A stretch of 64,000 nt of DNA from the NCBI GenBank assembly GCA_016703105.1, contig JADJCS010000001.1:248001-312000 (forward strand), given 5' to 3'. A model generated the notes under the pieces. That model was not told the DNA's origin, did no database searches, and worked only from the letters and a program-made list of their open reading frames with translations. The stretch's first letter is position 1. Every line of letters starts with the position of its first letter. The position numbers were made by a program, and so were the translations under genes. Shown in pieces: positions 34,434-43,099 of this stretch. The stretch comes from Flavobacteriales bacterium (lineage in GTDB: Bacteria > Bacteroidota > Bacteroidia > Flavobacteriales_F > PHOS-HE28).

Positions 34434-34456
34434 GAAAAGCCCCGGCGACCCGGGGC
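34434..34456 (-). terminator. Terminator after tRNA-Gly
   Basis: On the minus strand a 7-bp GC stem (34439-34445 with 34450-34456) with a 4-base loop is followed by TTTT. It lies directly after the 3' end of the tRNA. Confidence 0.75.
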
Positions 34457-34460
34457 CTTG

Positions 34461-34533
34461 AGCGGGAAACGGGACTCGGACCCGCGACCCTCAGCTTGGG
34501 AAGCTGATGCTCTACCAACTGAGCTACTCCCGC
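34461..34533 (-). tRNA. tRNA-Gly (anticodon CCC)
   Basis: On the minus strand the 73 bases fold as a cloverleaf: acceptor GCGGGAG with TTCCCGC, D-arm GCTC/GAGC, anticodon stem TCAGC/GCTGA with loop TTCCCAA, and T-arm CGGGT-CCGAGTC-CCG type. The discriminator is T. CCA is not encoded. Confidence 0.95.
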
Positions 34534-34665
34534 TTATGGCGGCGAAGATAATGGCGCGACCGATCGACCAGAGGGCGCTATGATCGGTAGCTTAACCTAA
34601 TATTGACGGAACCTTTATCCCCCCCACCCCAACCCCCACTTGCTTTGCAGCCAACTGAAGGGAAT

Positions 34666-35352
34666 ATGGCCAGTGTGCAAGCACCCAAGGTGCTATTGGT
34701 GGACGACGAACCCGACATTCTGGAACTGCTGCGCTACAATCTGGAACGAGAAGGCTATCGCGTACTGACCGCGCCCAATGGCAAGGATGCCCTGCGGCTG
34801 GCCAAATCGGAACGCCCCGACCTGATCGTGCTCGACATTATGATGCCGGGTATGGACGGTGTTGAAGTATGCATGCAGTTGCGGTCGCTCCCCGAGTTCA
34901 AGCAAACGTTGATCACGTTCCTCACAGCACGCGGTGAGGACTACAGCCAGATCGCCGGATTCGAGGCCGGCGCGGACGACTACATCACCAAACCAGTGCG
35001 GCCGAAGGTCTTCGTAAGCAAGGTGAAGGCGCTCTTGAAACGCAGCACCAGCGACCGACCCGAAGGCATGATGCTCGAGTCCAATGGCATTCGCGTAGAT
35101 CTCGAGAAGGTGATGGTCTACAAGGGTGCCGAGGAGATGCAGCTACCCAAGAAAGAGTTCGAGTTGTTGGTACTGTTGATGAGCAAGCCGGGCAAGGTGT
35201 ATAAGCGGGACGAGATCTACTCGCATATCTGGGGCAATGAGCTTTTCGTCGGTGACCGCACCATTGATGTGCACATCCGTAAGCTGCGCGAGAAGATCGG
35301 CGAAGAACGCATCAAGACGATCAAGGGTATCGGCTACAAGTTCGACGCCTGA
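34666..35352 (+). CDS. OmpR/PhoB-family response regulator
   Basis: 228 residues from ATG 34666; a further in-frame ATG at 34603 would add a Pro-rich stretch. The receiver domain has LLVDDEPD (acidic pocket), Asp57 in LIVLDIMMPGMDG (phosphorylation site), FLTARGE and the KPVRP lysine. The C-terminal winged helix has FELLVLLMSKPG, VGDRTIDVHIRKLREKIG and IKGIGYKF. It is phosphorylated by a sensor kinase and binds promoter DNA. No histidine kinase is in this window, so the partner must be encoded elsewhere. Confidence 0.93.
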   Translation: MASVQAPKVLLVDDEPDILELLRYNLEREGYRVLTAPNGKDALRLAKSERPDLIVLDIMMPGMDGVEVCMQLRSLPEFKQTLITFLTARGEDYSQIAGFEAGADDYITKPVRPKVFVSKVKALLKRSTSDRPEGMMLESNGIRVDLEKVMVYKGAEEMQLPKKEFELLVLLMSKPGKVYKRDEIYSHIWGNELFVGDRTIDVHIRKLREKIGEERIKTIKGIGYKFDA

Positions 35353-35374
35353 TCCCGGCATTGCCCGGGGCCTC

Positions 35375-35382
35375 TATATTTG
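35375..35382 (+). promoter_or_regulatory. -7 box of tRNA-Pro
   Basis: TATATTTG, a full match to TAnnTTTG, 41 bases before the tRNA 5' end and followed by CCGCC. The response regulator stop is only 23 bases upstream. Confidence 0.45.
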
Positions 35383-35422
35383 CCGCCCTTGCCGCACAAG
35401 ACAGTGGCGGAGAAATGAGCTT

Positions 35423-35500
<78 letters not shown>

Positions 35501-35508
35501 GGTCACAG

Positions 35509-35538
35509 GCCCTGGCGACGAAGTCGCTGGGGCTTTTT
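35509..35538 (+). terminator. Terminator after tRNA-Pro
   Basis: An 11-bp stem (35509-35519 with 35523-35533, two G-T pairs) with loop GAA is followed by TTTTT at 35534-35538. Confidence 0.88.
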
Positions 35539-35576
35539 CATCCACGGCCGAGCCATGCGCAGCATGAGCGAGGACG

Positions 35577-35945
35577 GGCATGAAAAAGTCGTGAGCGAAG
35601 CGAGCGGGGCTTCCGATCTGAAGCCCCCCCCCTCCGAGGATAGCCCGCCTCGGGCCATCCGCGAAGCTGAACGTGATCTTGCATCAACTTGGGCTCGACG
35701 GGCATGAAAAAGTCATGAGCGAAAAGAGCGGGGCTTCCGATCTGAAGCCGCCCCCTCCGCAGATAGCCCGCCTCGGGCCATCCGCGAAGCTCAATGCGAT
35801 CACGTCCGGCACTTGGGAACAAGCCCTAAAAAAGCCGTGAGCGCAGCGAGCAGGGCTTCCGATCTGAAGCCCCCCCCCTCCGCAGATAGCCCGCCTCGGG
35901 CCATTCGCGAAGCTGAACGCGATCTTCTCGGCCTTGGTCCAGCGC
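35577..35945. repeat. Three-copy tandem repeat, about 123 bp per unit, with internal palindromes
   Basis: Copies start near 35577, 35700 and 35825; the GGGGCTTC core occurs at 35606, 35730 and 35852. Each unit has two hairpins: GGGCTTC-CGATCT-GAAGCCC, and GCCCG-CCT-CGGGC about 30 bases later. These are followed by a variable end of about 25-35 bases. No protein-like frame runs through the copies. The rest of the gap up to 36173 shows no gene. The element could be an intergenic palindromic repeat family or structured RNA. Confidence 0.9.
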
Positions 35946-36173
35946 AAAACAAGACGGCTTGGGTATGGATCAGGTGTTAAGAACTGTGAATCAAGAAGGT
36001 TGGCTTGGCATCGAAGCTGTCCCACCCCGAAGCCCTACATCGTTGACATTTAGCCACTGGGCCGCCATCCCTATCCTGGCCAGGTCCGACCGTTCGTCGA
36101 AAATCACCGCTTCGGGCAACCCCGACAGGCATCCCTCGTACGGCACTCTACGTCTTCTTTATGGAACTGGATC

Positions 36174-36365
36174 ATGTCACGCGCCTACAAGATCTCCCTT
36201 ATCCTCAAAAGCCGCAGCAGCCTGCCGGTCTACAAGGACTTGGCGACCCTCACCGAAAGGGAGTTGGATGAGCAGGTCGTCGCGATGATCCGTCGCATGC
36301 GCAGCAATGAAAGTGCGGTGATCGCTCGGATGGTTCTCCGGCAGCCCACCTTCAGTTTGAACTGA
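36174..36365 (+). CDS. Small hypothetical protein
   Basis: 63 residues: MSRAYKISLILKSRSSLPVY, then an acidic-basic helix ending in MVLRQPTFSLN. It has an ATG start and codon use like its neighbours, but no recognised domain, signal or membrane segment. It is isolated after the repeat region. It could be real but is supported only by its open frame. Confidence 0.4.
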   Translation: MSRAYKISLILKSRSSLPVYKDLATLTERELDEQVVAMIRRMRSNESAVIARMVLRQPTFSLN

Positions 36366-36460
36366 CCGCCATAGTTCCTGCCCCCCACGAGGGTTGCTCC
36401 TTGCACTGTTCGTTGTTGACGGATGCGTTGGGCGTAAGGCGGATACACAGCGCCGGATCC

Positions 36461-36468
36461 TATATTTG
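36461..36468 (+). promoter_or_regulatory. -7 box of the small membrane protein gene
   Basis: TATATTTG, followed by CGCCG, 18 bases before the ATG at 36487. The nearest TTG upstream (36428-36430) is 30 bases away, wider than the usual spacing. Confidence 0.4.
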
Positions 36469-36486
36469 CGCCGTATCAGAACGACC

Positions 36487-36609
36487 ATGGCAGACCACCA
36501 CGAAGGCCATTTCCCGGAAGAGGCCGAAGAGAACGAGATCGGCGGCCCCGTGCTGCTCGCACTGCTGATCTTTGGGACGATCGTCCTTCTGATCTGGGCT
36601 GCCAGTTAG
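36487..36609 (+). CDS. Small single-pass membrane protein
   Basis: 40 residues: an acidic, His-rich N-terminus (MADHHEGHFPEEAEENE) and one membrane helix (about 20-38, VLLALLIFGTIVLLIWAA). A -7-like box lies 18 bases upstream, which supports it as a gene. The size and shape recall small subunits of respiratory complexes (for example a cytochrome oxidase accessory peptide), but there are no oxidase genes nearby. Its stop overlaps that of the convergent zinc-ribbon gene. Confidence 0.6.
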   Translation: MADHHEGHFPEEAEENEIGGPVLLALLIFGTIVLLIWAAS

Positions 36610-37007
36610 GCTGTCGCCAGGTCACCAGAACGGGCTAGGTACTCGTCCCTCCGGACGAGCATGTACCAGTTCTCCCCCAGTTCCAAGTATCCGTGTTCGA
36701 AGCAGAACACGTAGGTGTTGCCCACCTTCGTTCGGTGCGTGTTGCTGTGGTACATGAAGTTGTACCCGCGCTCCACGAGCTTGTCCCGATGCACCCGCGT
36801 TTTCCCTTCAGGGCCGGTGTTCAGCTCGGACAAGATGCGCCGGTTGCGCTTCAAGGCGTTCACCACATTGCGCACATAGTTTATCGGTGCGTTGTTCGCC
36901 TGGTAGTGGTACTTGTTGCGGCATGCATCGGAACAGAACCTCTTGTCCGTTCGGCCGGCGATCTTCTCTCCGCATTCCAGGCAGACCTTCTCGGCGACAG
37001 CAGGCAT
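36606..37007 (-). CDS. Zinc-ribbon protein, conserved in Bacteroidota
   Basis: 133 residues. Near the N-terminus CLECGEKI and RFCSDACRNKYHY form a four-Cys zinc ribbon with the DUF2116-like GRTDKRFCSD pattern. The rest is basic and helical (NALKRNRRILSEL), then NTHRTKVGNTYVFCFEHGY. It is probably a nucleic-acid or ribosome-associated protein; function unknown. It starts at ATG 37007 and has no operon partner. Confidence 0.75.
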   Translation of the reverse strand: MPAVAEKVCLECGEKIAGRTDKRFCSDACRNKYHYQANNAPINYVRNVVNALKRNRRILSELNTGPEGKTRVHRDKLVERGYNFMYHSNTHRTKVGNTYVFCFEHGYLELGENWYMLVRRDEYLARSGDLATA

Positions 37008-37085
37008 GAACCGAAAGTAATAACTCGGGGCTGATCTACCCTCGCATCAGCGAATTCGTTCATTGGCGCGGCGCAAGTGATCGCC

Positions 37086-37508
37086 CTATATCTCCCAAAG
37101 AGTCCCCGTGCGGAACACCGTGCCTTTGAAAAACGCCACCCCCTTACCGGCCTGATCGGTGATCGTGATCTGATAGGTCGCGAACCGCGTGGAGCGATTG
37201 AGCTCCTCGCTCGTGGCTGTGAGAACATCGCCGGCCTGTACCGGGCGGGTATGGGTGATGGAGGTCTCCACGCTCACCGCTTGGATCCCGTGGGAGTTGG
37301 ACGCAAAGGCTAGGGCACTGTCCGCCAAGCTGTATGTGATGCCGCCGTGGGCGATGGCGAAGCCGTTCATCATTTCCTCCCGCACCACCATGCGCAACAC
37401 ACAACGACCCGGTACCACTTCCACCCGCTCGATCCCCAGCCAGATGCTGAAGGGGTCGTGGTCATACATGCGGGCCACCACGCGCTCGGCCAGTTGCTGG
37501 GGGTCCAT
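37086..37508 (-). CDS. paaI: PaaI-family thioesterase (hydroxyphenylacetyl-CoA type)
   Basis: 140 residues when started at ATG 37508 (MDPQQLAERVVARMYDHDPF); the frame is open further upstream. It is a hotdog fold with NGFAIAHGGITYSLADSALAFASN, the PaaI block with His-Gly-Gly and the catalytic Asp, and THTRPVQAGD. It hydrolyses stalled hydroxylated phenylacetyl-CoA derivatives. It is divergent from a PaaJ/PcaF-type thiolase with 87 bases between the starts, which supports a link to aromatic acid degradation. Confidence 0.85.
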   Translation of the reverse strand: MDPQQLAERVVARMYDHDPFSIWLGIERVEVVPGRCVLRMVVREEMMNGFAIAHGGITYSLADSALAFASNSHGIQAVSVETSITHTRPVQAGDVLTATSEELNRSTRFATYQITITDQAGKGVAFFKGTVFRTGTLWEI

Positions 37509-37595
37509 GCGCCGAAGGTAGCCGTCCGACCCAGCCGGGAGCATGATGGTCACGCCAAAGCGTTGTGATGCATCTTCGCACTCCATTCCCCGGAT

Positions 37596-38804
37596 ATGGC
37601 CAATGCCGCTTACCTCGTCGATGCCATCCGTACGCCGATCGGGTCCTTCGCCGGTATCCTAGCGCCAGTGCGGGCGGACGACCTCGCCGCACATGTGCTC
37701 AGGGCGCTATTGGAGCGCCATCCCAAGTTGGATCCCGCCGCGATCGAGGATGTGATCCTGGGTTGTGCCAACCAAGCTGGCGAGGACAATCGCAACGTCG
37801 CACGCATGGCCTTGCTGCTCGCCGGGCTTCCAGTTTCGGTTCCGGGTGAAACGGTGAACCGTCTCTGCGCCAGTGGTATGAGCGCCGTTAACCAGGCCGC
37901 TCGGGCTATCGCAGCCGACCAAGGTGATCTCTTCATCGCGGGCGGGGTCGAGAACATGTCGCGCGGTCCCTGGGTGATGAGCAAGACCAGCACCCCGTAT
38001 GGCCGGGATGCTCAACTCTTCGATAGCAGTTTCGGCTGGCGCTTCATCAATCCCGCCATGAAGGAGCGCTACGGTGTGGACGCCATGGGCGAGACCGCGG
38101 AAAATCTGCTCGAGACCAACGCCATCAGCCGGGAGGACCAGGACCGGTTCGCTCTCTGGAGCCAGCAGAAGGCCGCCGCTGCGCAGGGCAACGGCCGGTT
38201 GGCGCAGGAGATCACCCCCGTGCCCATTCCCCAGCGCAAGGGCGATCCCGTGCTTTTCGCCAAGGATGAGTTCGCGAAGCCCGCGACCACCTTCGAAGCG
38301 CTTGCCGGATTGAAGCCGGCCTTCCGGAAGAACGGCAGCGTGACCGCCGGCAACAGCAGCGGCTTGAACGACGGTGCGGCCGCGGCGCTGATCGCCAGCG
38401 AGCTAGGGCTGAAGGACCATGGCCTGAAGCCCCTGGCCCGGATCGTGACCGGGGCTGCAGTGGGCGTCGAACCGCGCATCATGGGGATCGGACCGGTACA
38501 CGCGACGAAACTGGCCTTGAAGCGCGCCGGACTGACGCTGGAGCAAATGGACGTGATCGAACTGAACGAAGCATTCGCCGCTCAAGTGCTGAGTTGCACG
38601 AGGAGCTTGGGGTTGGCTGACAACGATCCCCGTATCAACCCGAACGGCGGCGCTATCGCCTTGGGGCATCCACTGGGAATGAGCGGCACACGCCTTATCC
38701 AAACGGCCGCGCTCCAATTGCAAGCTGACCAAGGCCGATATGCCCTCTGTACCATGTGTATCGGTGTAGGTCAAGGATATGCCGTAGTCCTCGAACGGGC
38801 CTGA
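37596..38804 (+). CDS. paaJ: 3-oxoadipyl-CoA thiolase (PaaJ/PcaF type acetyl-CoA acyltransferase)
   Basis: 402 residues. Thiolase active-site residues are Cys91 (NRLCASGMSA), His358 (GHPLGMSGTR) and Cys388 (MCIGVGQG). The N-terminus YLVDAIRTPIGSFAGILAPVRADDL is characteristic of the PaaJ/PcaF group. It cleaves 3-oxoadipyl-CoA to succinyl-CoA and acetyl-CoA at the end of phenylacetate or beta-ketoadipate breakdown. A PaaI-like gene is next to it, but the other paa genes are not in this window. Confidence 0.92.
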   Translation: MANAAYLVDAIRTPIGSFAGILAPVRADDLAAHVLRALLERHPKLDPAAIEDVILGCANQAGEDNRNVARMALLLAGLPVSVPGETVNRLCASGMSAVNQAARAIAADQGDLFIAGGVENMSRGPWVMSKTSTPYGRDAQLFDSSFGWRFINPAMKERYGVDAMGETAENLLETNAISREDQDRFALWSQQKAAAAQGNGRLAQEITPVPIPQRKGDPVLFAKDEFAKPATTFEALAGLKPAFRKNGSVTAGNSSGLNDGAAAALIASELGLKDHGLKPLARIVTGAAVGVEPRIMGIGPVHATKLALKRAGLTLEQMDVIELNEAFAAQVLSCTRSLGLADNDPRINPNGGAIALGHPLGMSGTRLIQTAALQLQADQGRYALCTMCIGVGQGYAVVLERA

Positions 38805-38859
38805 TCGCCTTCGTCAAGCCCCAAGGTTAATTTCACCCTCCCAAGCCGCCTTCCCCTCA

Positions 38860-40458
38860 ATGAAACGAGCCCTTCCGATCCTCGCTCTGTTGCTCCCCGG
38901 CCTACTCGCACAGGTGCCGCTAGCCGCCCAGGCCGTAAAGGTGCGCACCAAGGTGAAGGCCGACCTCCGGCAGCGGATGGATGATCAAACACATTTGATA
39001 TCGCTCGTAAAAGGTGATGAAGGCGCCCTGGTAGGTATGAAAGTGCCAGCGCGTATAACGGCGTTGGGTGGGGTGCCGCAAGGCGACATGCCCTGGTCCC
39101 TCGTCACCTACAGCCGTGAGACGCTGGGGCCGATCAAGAATGCTCCGTATAAGATGGTGTATGGGGAAACACCCATTGCCATAGAAGGGCTCGCGCGCTT
39201 CCAGAAAAAGCTCTGGATCTTCGGCAGCAAGCTTCTTCCCGAGATATCCAGCGTACTGCTGCTCCGACAGGAGATGAATCCCCGCAGCTTGATCGGCGTG
39301 AAGGGTGCCCAGGACTTCCTTACGATCTCTTACGACCGTTTCTTAAAGGGCCCCGAATGGTTCGCGAACAATACGGCAGTGGGCTTCCGAAGCCAATTGA
39401 GCACGGACAGCACTCGCCTGATGCTACAGTTGGACCCCACCACCACCACCAAGGCAGGCGCCCCACACATGAGCATTGTGGTGAACAAGGACTTCAGCCT
39501 TTACTGGACCGGGATACTCCAGCCCGACGCCAGCGCCCGCGAAGTGGCGGTGATGAACACGTTGTTGGACGAAAAGGGCACGGTATGGCATCTGGTCAAA
39601 CTGGTCACCGATCCTGCACCGAAGGTGAAAGGCCAGATCGGTTACGCGTTCAGCGTATTCCGTCTTGACAGTATGGGGCAGCAGGTAGTGTCGTTGGATC
39701 TACCTGGCAGCGACTACGTGCAGGATGCACGCTTGGAGCTGCGGAAGAGCGGAGATCTGGTGGTGGCAGGCATCTATAGTGATCCGGACCTGCGCCGCGA
39801 CCAAGCCAAAGGCATATTCTTCACCACTCTGGACCGCGGAACCCTTGCTTGGGGCCCCTTCAAGACAAATGATCTGAAAGTGAACATGGTGGGTGAGAAG
39901 AAGGAACTCCAGGTCGATATCGGCGTGCAGGATATGCAGGTGTTCAGCGATGGCGGTATCGCGTTGCTTGCCGACGAGAACGCACTGCGCACTGCGCAGT
40001 CCAAGAACTTCGCGAACCAACCCATCACTCGGGAGAGTTACGTGAACCGAGATCTACACATCGTTCGTCTGGACCCGAGCGGCGAACCGCTCTGGTACAC
40101 CCTGGTGGACCGCGAGATGAGCCTGGAGAGCCCGGAGGGCGGCCGCTCCAAAGCACTTGTCCAGGCCGATCAATTGTACGTTCTGCTGAACGATGATCTG
40201 AAGAACGAAGAACGCCGCAAACTTGGCGAGGCAGTGCCCGTGATGGAAGGCGGCGGCGAGGCCATGATCCTGGAGTTCAAACCGGACGGGACCACCAAAT
40301 CAAGACAGGCCTATCCCGATGATTATCTAGTTCTGCGGCCCGGCCAGCAATGGCGCATCGCACCGAACGAGATCGCCTTCACAGGCTGCCTCAAACTCGA
40401 CGGCAATTCACCCACCTTCCCGGTTTCCGTGCAGTTCGAGCAGGAAGCCAAGAAGTAA
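38860..40458 (+). CDS. Secreted hypothetical protein
   Basis: 532 residues with a clear signal peptide (about 1-24, LLLPGLLAQVPLAAQA). The rest is beta-rich and looks like a propeller-type or repeated-sandwich protein that stores or reports values (DLHIVRLDPSGEPLWYTLVD, GDLVVAGIYSDPD), with no catalytic motif I can name and no T9SS end domain. Such proteins are common and uncharacterised in Bacteroidota. It is 12 bases upstream of the next gene and may be co-transcribed. Confidence 0.75.
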   Translation: MKRALPILALLLPGLLAQVPLAAQAVKVRTKVKADLRQRMDDQTHLISLVKGDEGALVGMKVPARITALGGVPQGDMPWSLVTYSRETLGPIKNAPYKMVYGETPIAIEGLARFQKKLWIFGSKLLPEISSVLLLRQEMNPRSLIGVKGAQDFLTISYDRFLKGPEWFANNTAVGFRSQLSTDSTRLMLQLDPTTTTKAGAPHMSIVVNKDFSLYWTGILQPDASAREVAVMNTLLDEKGTVWHLVKLVTDPAPKVKGQIGYAFSVFRLDSMGQQVVSLDLPGSDYVQDARLELRKSGDLVVAGIYSDPDLRRDQAKGIFFTTLDRGTLAWGPFKTNDLKVNMVGEKKELQVDIGVQDMQVFSDGGIALLADENALRTAQSKNFANQPITRESYVNRDLHIVRLDPSGEPLWYTLVDREMSLESPEGGRSKALVQADQLYVLLNDDLKNEERRKLGEAVPVMEGGGEAMILEFKPDGTTKSRQAYPDDYLVLRPGQQWRIAPNEIAFTGCLKLDGNSPTFPVSVQFEQEAKK

Positions 40459-40470
40459 ACCCATCGATCC

Positions 40471-41082
40471 ATGATCGCCCCTACCGAACAGATCAACCTC
40501 TACATCTCCGAGCAGGACGAATGGAAGCGGAAGCTCTTGGTACGCCTTCGGCAGCTGGTACACCACACGGATGCCCGGATCGAGGAAACCTGGCGCTGGA
40601 ACAGCCCGCACTTTGACATGGACGGGATCATGTTGGGCCTGCACGGTCACAAAACCTTCGTTAGCGTGTGGTTCCACAAAGGCGCCCTGGTGAAGGACCC
40701 GAAGAAGCTCTTCGAGGCACTGGAAAAAGGCGAGGACAAGGGCATCCGTGCGTACAAACTCCACGAAGGAGAGAGCATCGATGAGAAAGGCTTCGTCGAC
40801 CTGCTGAAACAGGCGATCAAGCTGAACGAGCAAGGCGTGAAGCTCCAGGATGCCAAACCGGTGAGGAAGGCCCTGGAGGTGCCGGAGGAACTGGAGGCCG
40901 TGCTACACAAGGACGAACAAGCCTGGGATCATTGGGAGCATTTCTCCTACAGCTGCAAGAAGGAATATGTGGAGTGGATCACCGACGCCAAACAGGACGA
41001 AACCCGCAAACGGCGGGTGGCACAGGCCTACCAAATGATCCGCGAAGGGAAGACCAAGAACGACAAGTACCAGGTGCATTGA
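40471..41082 (+). CDS. DUF1801/YdeI-like protein
   Basis: 203 residues. The N-terminal part (RIEETWRWNSPHFDMDGIM, KTFVSVWFHKGALVKDP) is the DUF1801 fold. The C-terminal part (HWEHFSYSCKKEYVEWITDAK, TRKRRVAQAYQMIREGKTKN) is the YdeI/OmdA motif with its conserved Lys/Arg tail. In other bacteria YdeI relatives affect resistance to antimicrobial peptides, but the biochemical role is unknown. It is cytoplasmic. A terminator follows. Confidence 0.82.
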   Translation: MIAPTEQINLYISEQDEWKRKLLVRLRQLVHHTDARIEETWRWNSPHFDMDGIMLGLHGHKTFVSVWFHKGALVKDPKKLFEALEKGEDKGIRAYKLHEGESIDEKGFVDLLKQAIKLNEQGVKLQDAKPVRKALEVPEELEAVLHKDEQAWDHWEHFSYSCKKEYVEWITDAKQDETRKRRVAQAYQMIREGKTKNDKYQVH

Positions 41083-41102
41083 CCCGGATCACCCTGAAAG
41101 AA

Positions 41103-41130
41103 AAAGCCCCTCGGAGATCCGAGGGGCTTT
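41103..41130. terminator. Bidirectional terminator
   Basis: A perfect 12-bp stem (41103-41114 with 41119-41130) with a 4-base loop; AAA at the left and TTT at the right give run-off tracts for both the YdeI-like gene and convergent rpmE2. Confidence 0.85.
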
Positions 41131-41148
41131 CCGTTGGAGGGAACGCGC

Positions 41149-41436
41149 TTACTCAGCAGCAGGCTTGTCCTGTTCGGTAGTCGGCTTGTCGTGACGCGCG
41201 TAGCGCTTCTTGAACTTATCCACGCGGCCGGCGGTGTCGATCAACATCATCTTACCCGTATAGAACGGATGCGAGGTGTTGCTGATATCCAGCTTCACCA
41301 GTGGGTATTCGGTGCCATCCTCCCACTTGATGGTGTCCTTGGTGGACGTGCAACTCTTGCACAGGAACATGTGTTCGTTGCTCATGTCCTTGAACACGAC
41401 CAAACGATAGTTGTTGGGGTGGATACCGTCCTTCAT
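41149..41436 (-). CDS. rpmE2: 50S ribosomal protein L31 type B
   Basis: 95 residues from ATG 41436. MKDGIHPNNYRLVVFKDMSN and YPLVKLDISNTSHPFYTG are diagnostic of L31. The long C-terminal tail (AGRVDKFKKRYARHDKPT) and lack of the full four-Cys set mark the type B form, although a Cys-x-x-Cys pair (LCKSCTST) remains. It sits at the intersubunit bridge of the ribosome. A consensus promoter lies 41 bases upstream. Confidence 0.95.
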   Translation of the reverse strand: MKDGIHPNNYRLVVFKDMSNEHMFLCKSCTSTKDTIKWEDGTEYPLVKLDISNTSHPFYTGKMMLIDTAGRVDKFKKRYARHDKPTTEQDKPAAE

Positions 41437-41476
41437 GGCGTATGCTTTGACCGGCCCATTTCGGGCTTCGGGGCCG

Positions 41477-41507
41477 CAAATGTAATCGGTCGAACGGATA
41501 TGGCCAA
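41477..41507 (-). promoter_or_regulatory. Promoter of rpmE2
   Basis: On the minus strand TTG (41505-41507) and TACATTTG (41477-41484) are separated by 20 bases, a full Bacteroidota -33/-7 match. The box is followed by CGGCC. Confidence 0.65.
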
Positions 41508-41577
41508 GCCGGGGCCGGATGCAATGATCTGACCCTATCGCCGTAGGATAGGCGGACCGTCCACATCTTTGCACCCC

Positions 41578-43090
41578 TTGAACCCACGCTCCCTCCTCTT
41601 CCTGGCCCTTCTCGGGTCCGCATTTCTGGTCACGGGCTGCCGCAAAGACCTCCAATTCACGGAAGATGGCGTCACGCTTGAGTTCAGCACGGAGCAGGTC
41701 CTCTTCGATACCGTCTTTTCGCAGCTCACCACCTCGGTGACCAAGCGGTTCGTGGCGCGCAACCCGAACACGCAGGGCGTGAAGGTCGATATCGCCTTGG
41801 TGGGCGGTTCCCCTTCCCCTTTCCGCATCAACGTGGACGGGGTGTCCGGAGAAACCTTCGAGGATGTGGAGATCGCGGGCAAGGACAGCGTCTTCATTTT
41901 CGTCGAAGTGTTGCCTGGTGCCACGGGGGTGAACACCCCTTTTGTGATCGAGGACCAGATCCGGTTCAACACCAACGGGACCGAACAGGAGGTGCTGTTG
42001 CAGGTGTGGGGGGCAGGATGTGCTGAAGTATCCCAATGCCGATGCGCCGATCCAGAACATCCAGGGCCTTCCACCCTTCTGCTACATCGCGGGCGGCTAT
42101 GATAACAATGGCGTGCAGATCTGCGGGGAGAACGTGGTTTGGACCGCCGAGAAGCCCATACTGCTGATGAACTATGCCGTGGTGGATTCGTGCAATTCGT
42201 TGACCATTGAGGCGGGCGCCAGGATCTATGTACACAATGGTGCTGGTCTTTGGGTTTACAAATACGGGCGGCTCACGGCAGCGGGCGAGCAGGAGCAAAA
42301 GATCATTTTCCAAGGGGACCGGCTGGAGCCTGCCTACCAAGGGTTGCCCGGGCAATGGGACCGCATCTGGATCAACGAAGGCGAAGCCGGCGCGGACAAC
42401 ACGCTGGAGAACGTCATCATCCGCAATGCCCTGATCGGCATTCAGTGCGAGACGTTTCCCTCCGACCCCCTGGCTCCCACCAGTGCGGCCAAGCTGATCC
42501 TGAACAACGTGGCCATCCGCAACTGCTCGGCCGCCGGGATCCTAAGTCGCAACTACCGCATCACAAGCAATAACCTGCTTGTGGCCGATGCCGGGCAATA
42601 TTGCGTTGCCTTGACCGGCGGCGGCGAATACTTCTTCAACCACACCACCATCGCGAACTACTGGTCCTTTGATGTACGGGAGGAACCAGCATTCATCATG
42701 ACCAATACCTACGGGGATATCAATGGCAACATCCAGGTGCGGGACATCACGGCGAGCACCTTCCAGAACGGTATCATCTACGGCAGCAATACCAATGAAT
42801 TCCTGGTGGATGTGGACGAGGCGGCCACCACGGATTATTTCTTCAACCGCTTCCTGTTCCGCACCGATCAAAGCACGAGTGATGCGATCCACTTTGGCGA
42901 CCAGAGCTTCATCATCCGCAACCAGGACCCGGCCTTCGCCGACGCCAACAACGCCGACTTCCATTTGACCTCGTCCTCGATCTCTGCCATCAATAAGGGG
43001 GTCATCAGCACGAACGAGGCTTTCTCCGACCTGGATGGAGTGTTCCGCGGTGACGGGCAGCCTGACCTCGGTTGCTACGAGTTCGAGTAG
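41578..43090 (+). pseudogene. Right-handed beta-helix lipoprotein, frameshifted at a G run
   Basis: The start is a TTG at 41578 (MNPRSLLFLALL); another in-frame TTG at 41569 overlaps a -7-like box. A lipobox FLVTGC gives a lipidated Cys. After a beta-sandwich N-domain, a parallel beta-helix follows (SLTIEAGARIYVHNGAGLWV, NTLENVIIRNALIGIQ), ending LGCYEFE. The frame breaks in the six Gs 42008-42013: dropping one G joins LLQVWG to QDVLKYPNADAP and gives about 503 residues. It is probably a surface lipoprotein of unknown ligand, intact in reality. Confidence 0.8.
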
Positions 43091-43099
43091 TTGCCCCAG

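Noticed and set aside
35577..35945. CRISPR array
   Set aside because: Only three copies of 123 bp with no regular spacers and no cas genes in the window.
35959..36288. A 109-residue open frame after the repeats
   Set aside because: Composition is random-like, no good start, and it overlaps the small gene at 36174 in another frame.
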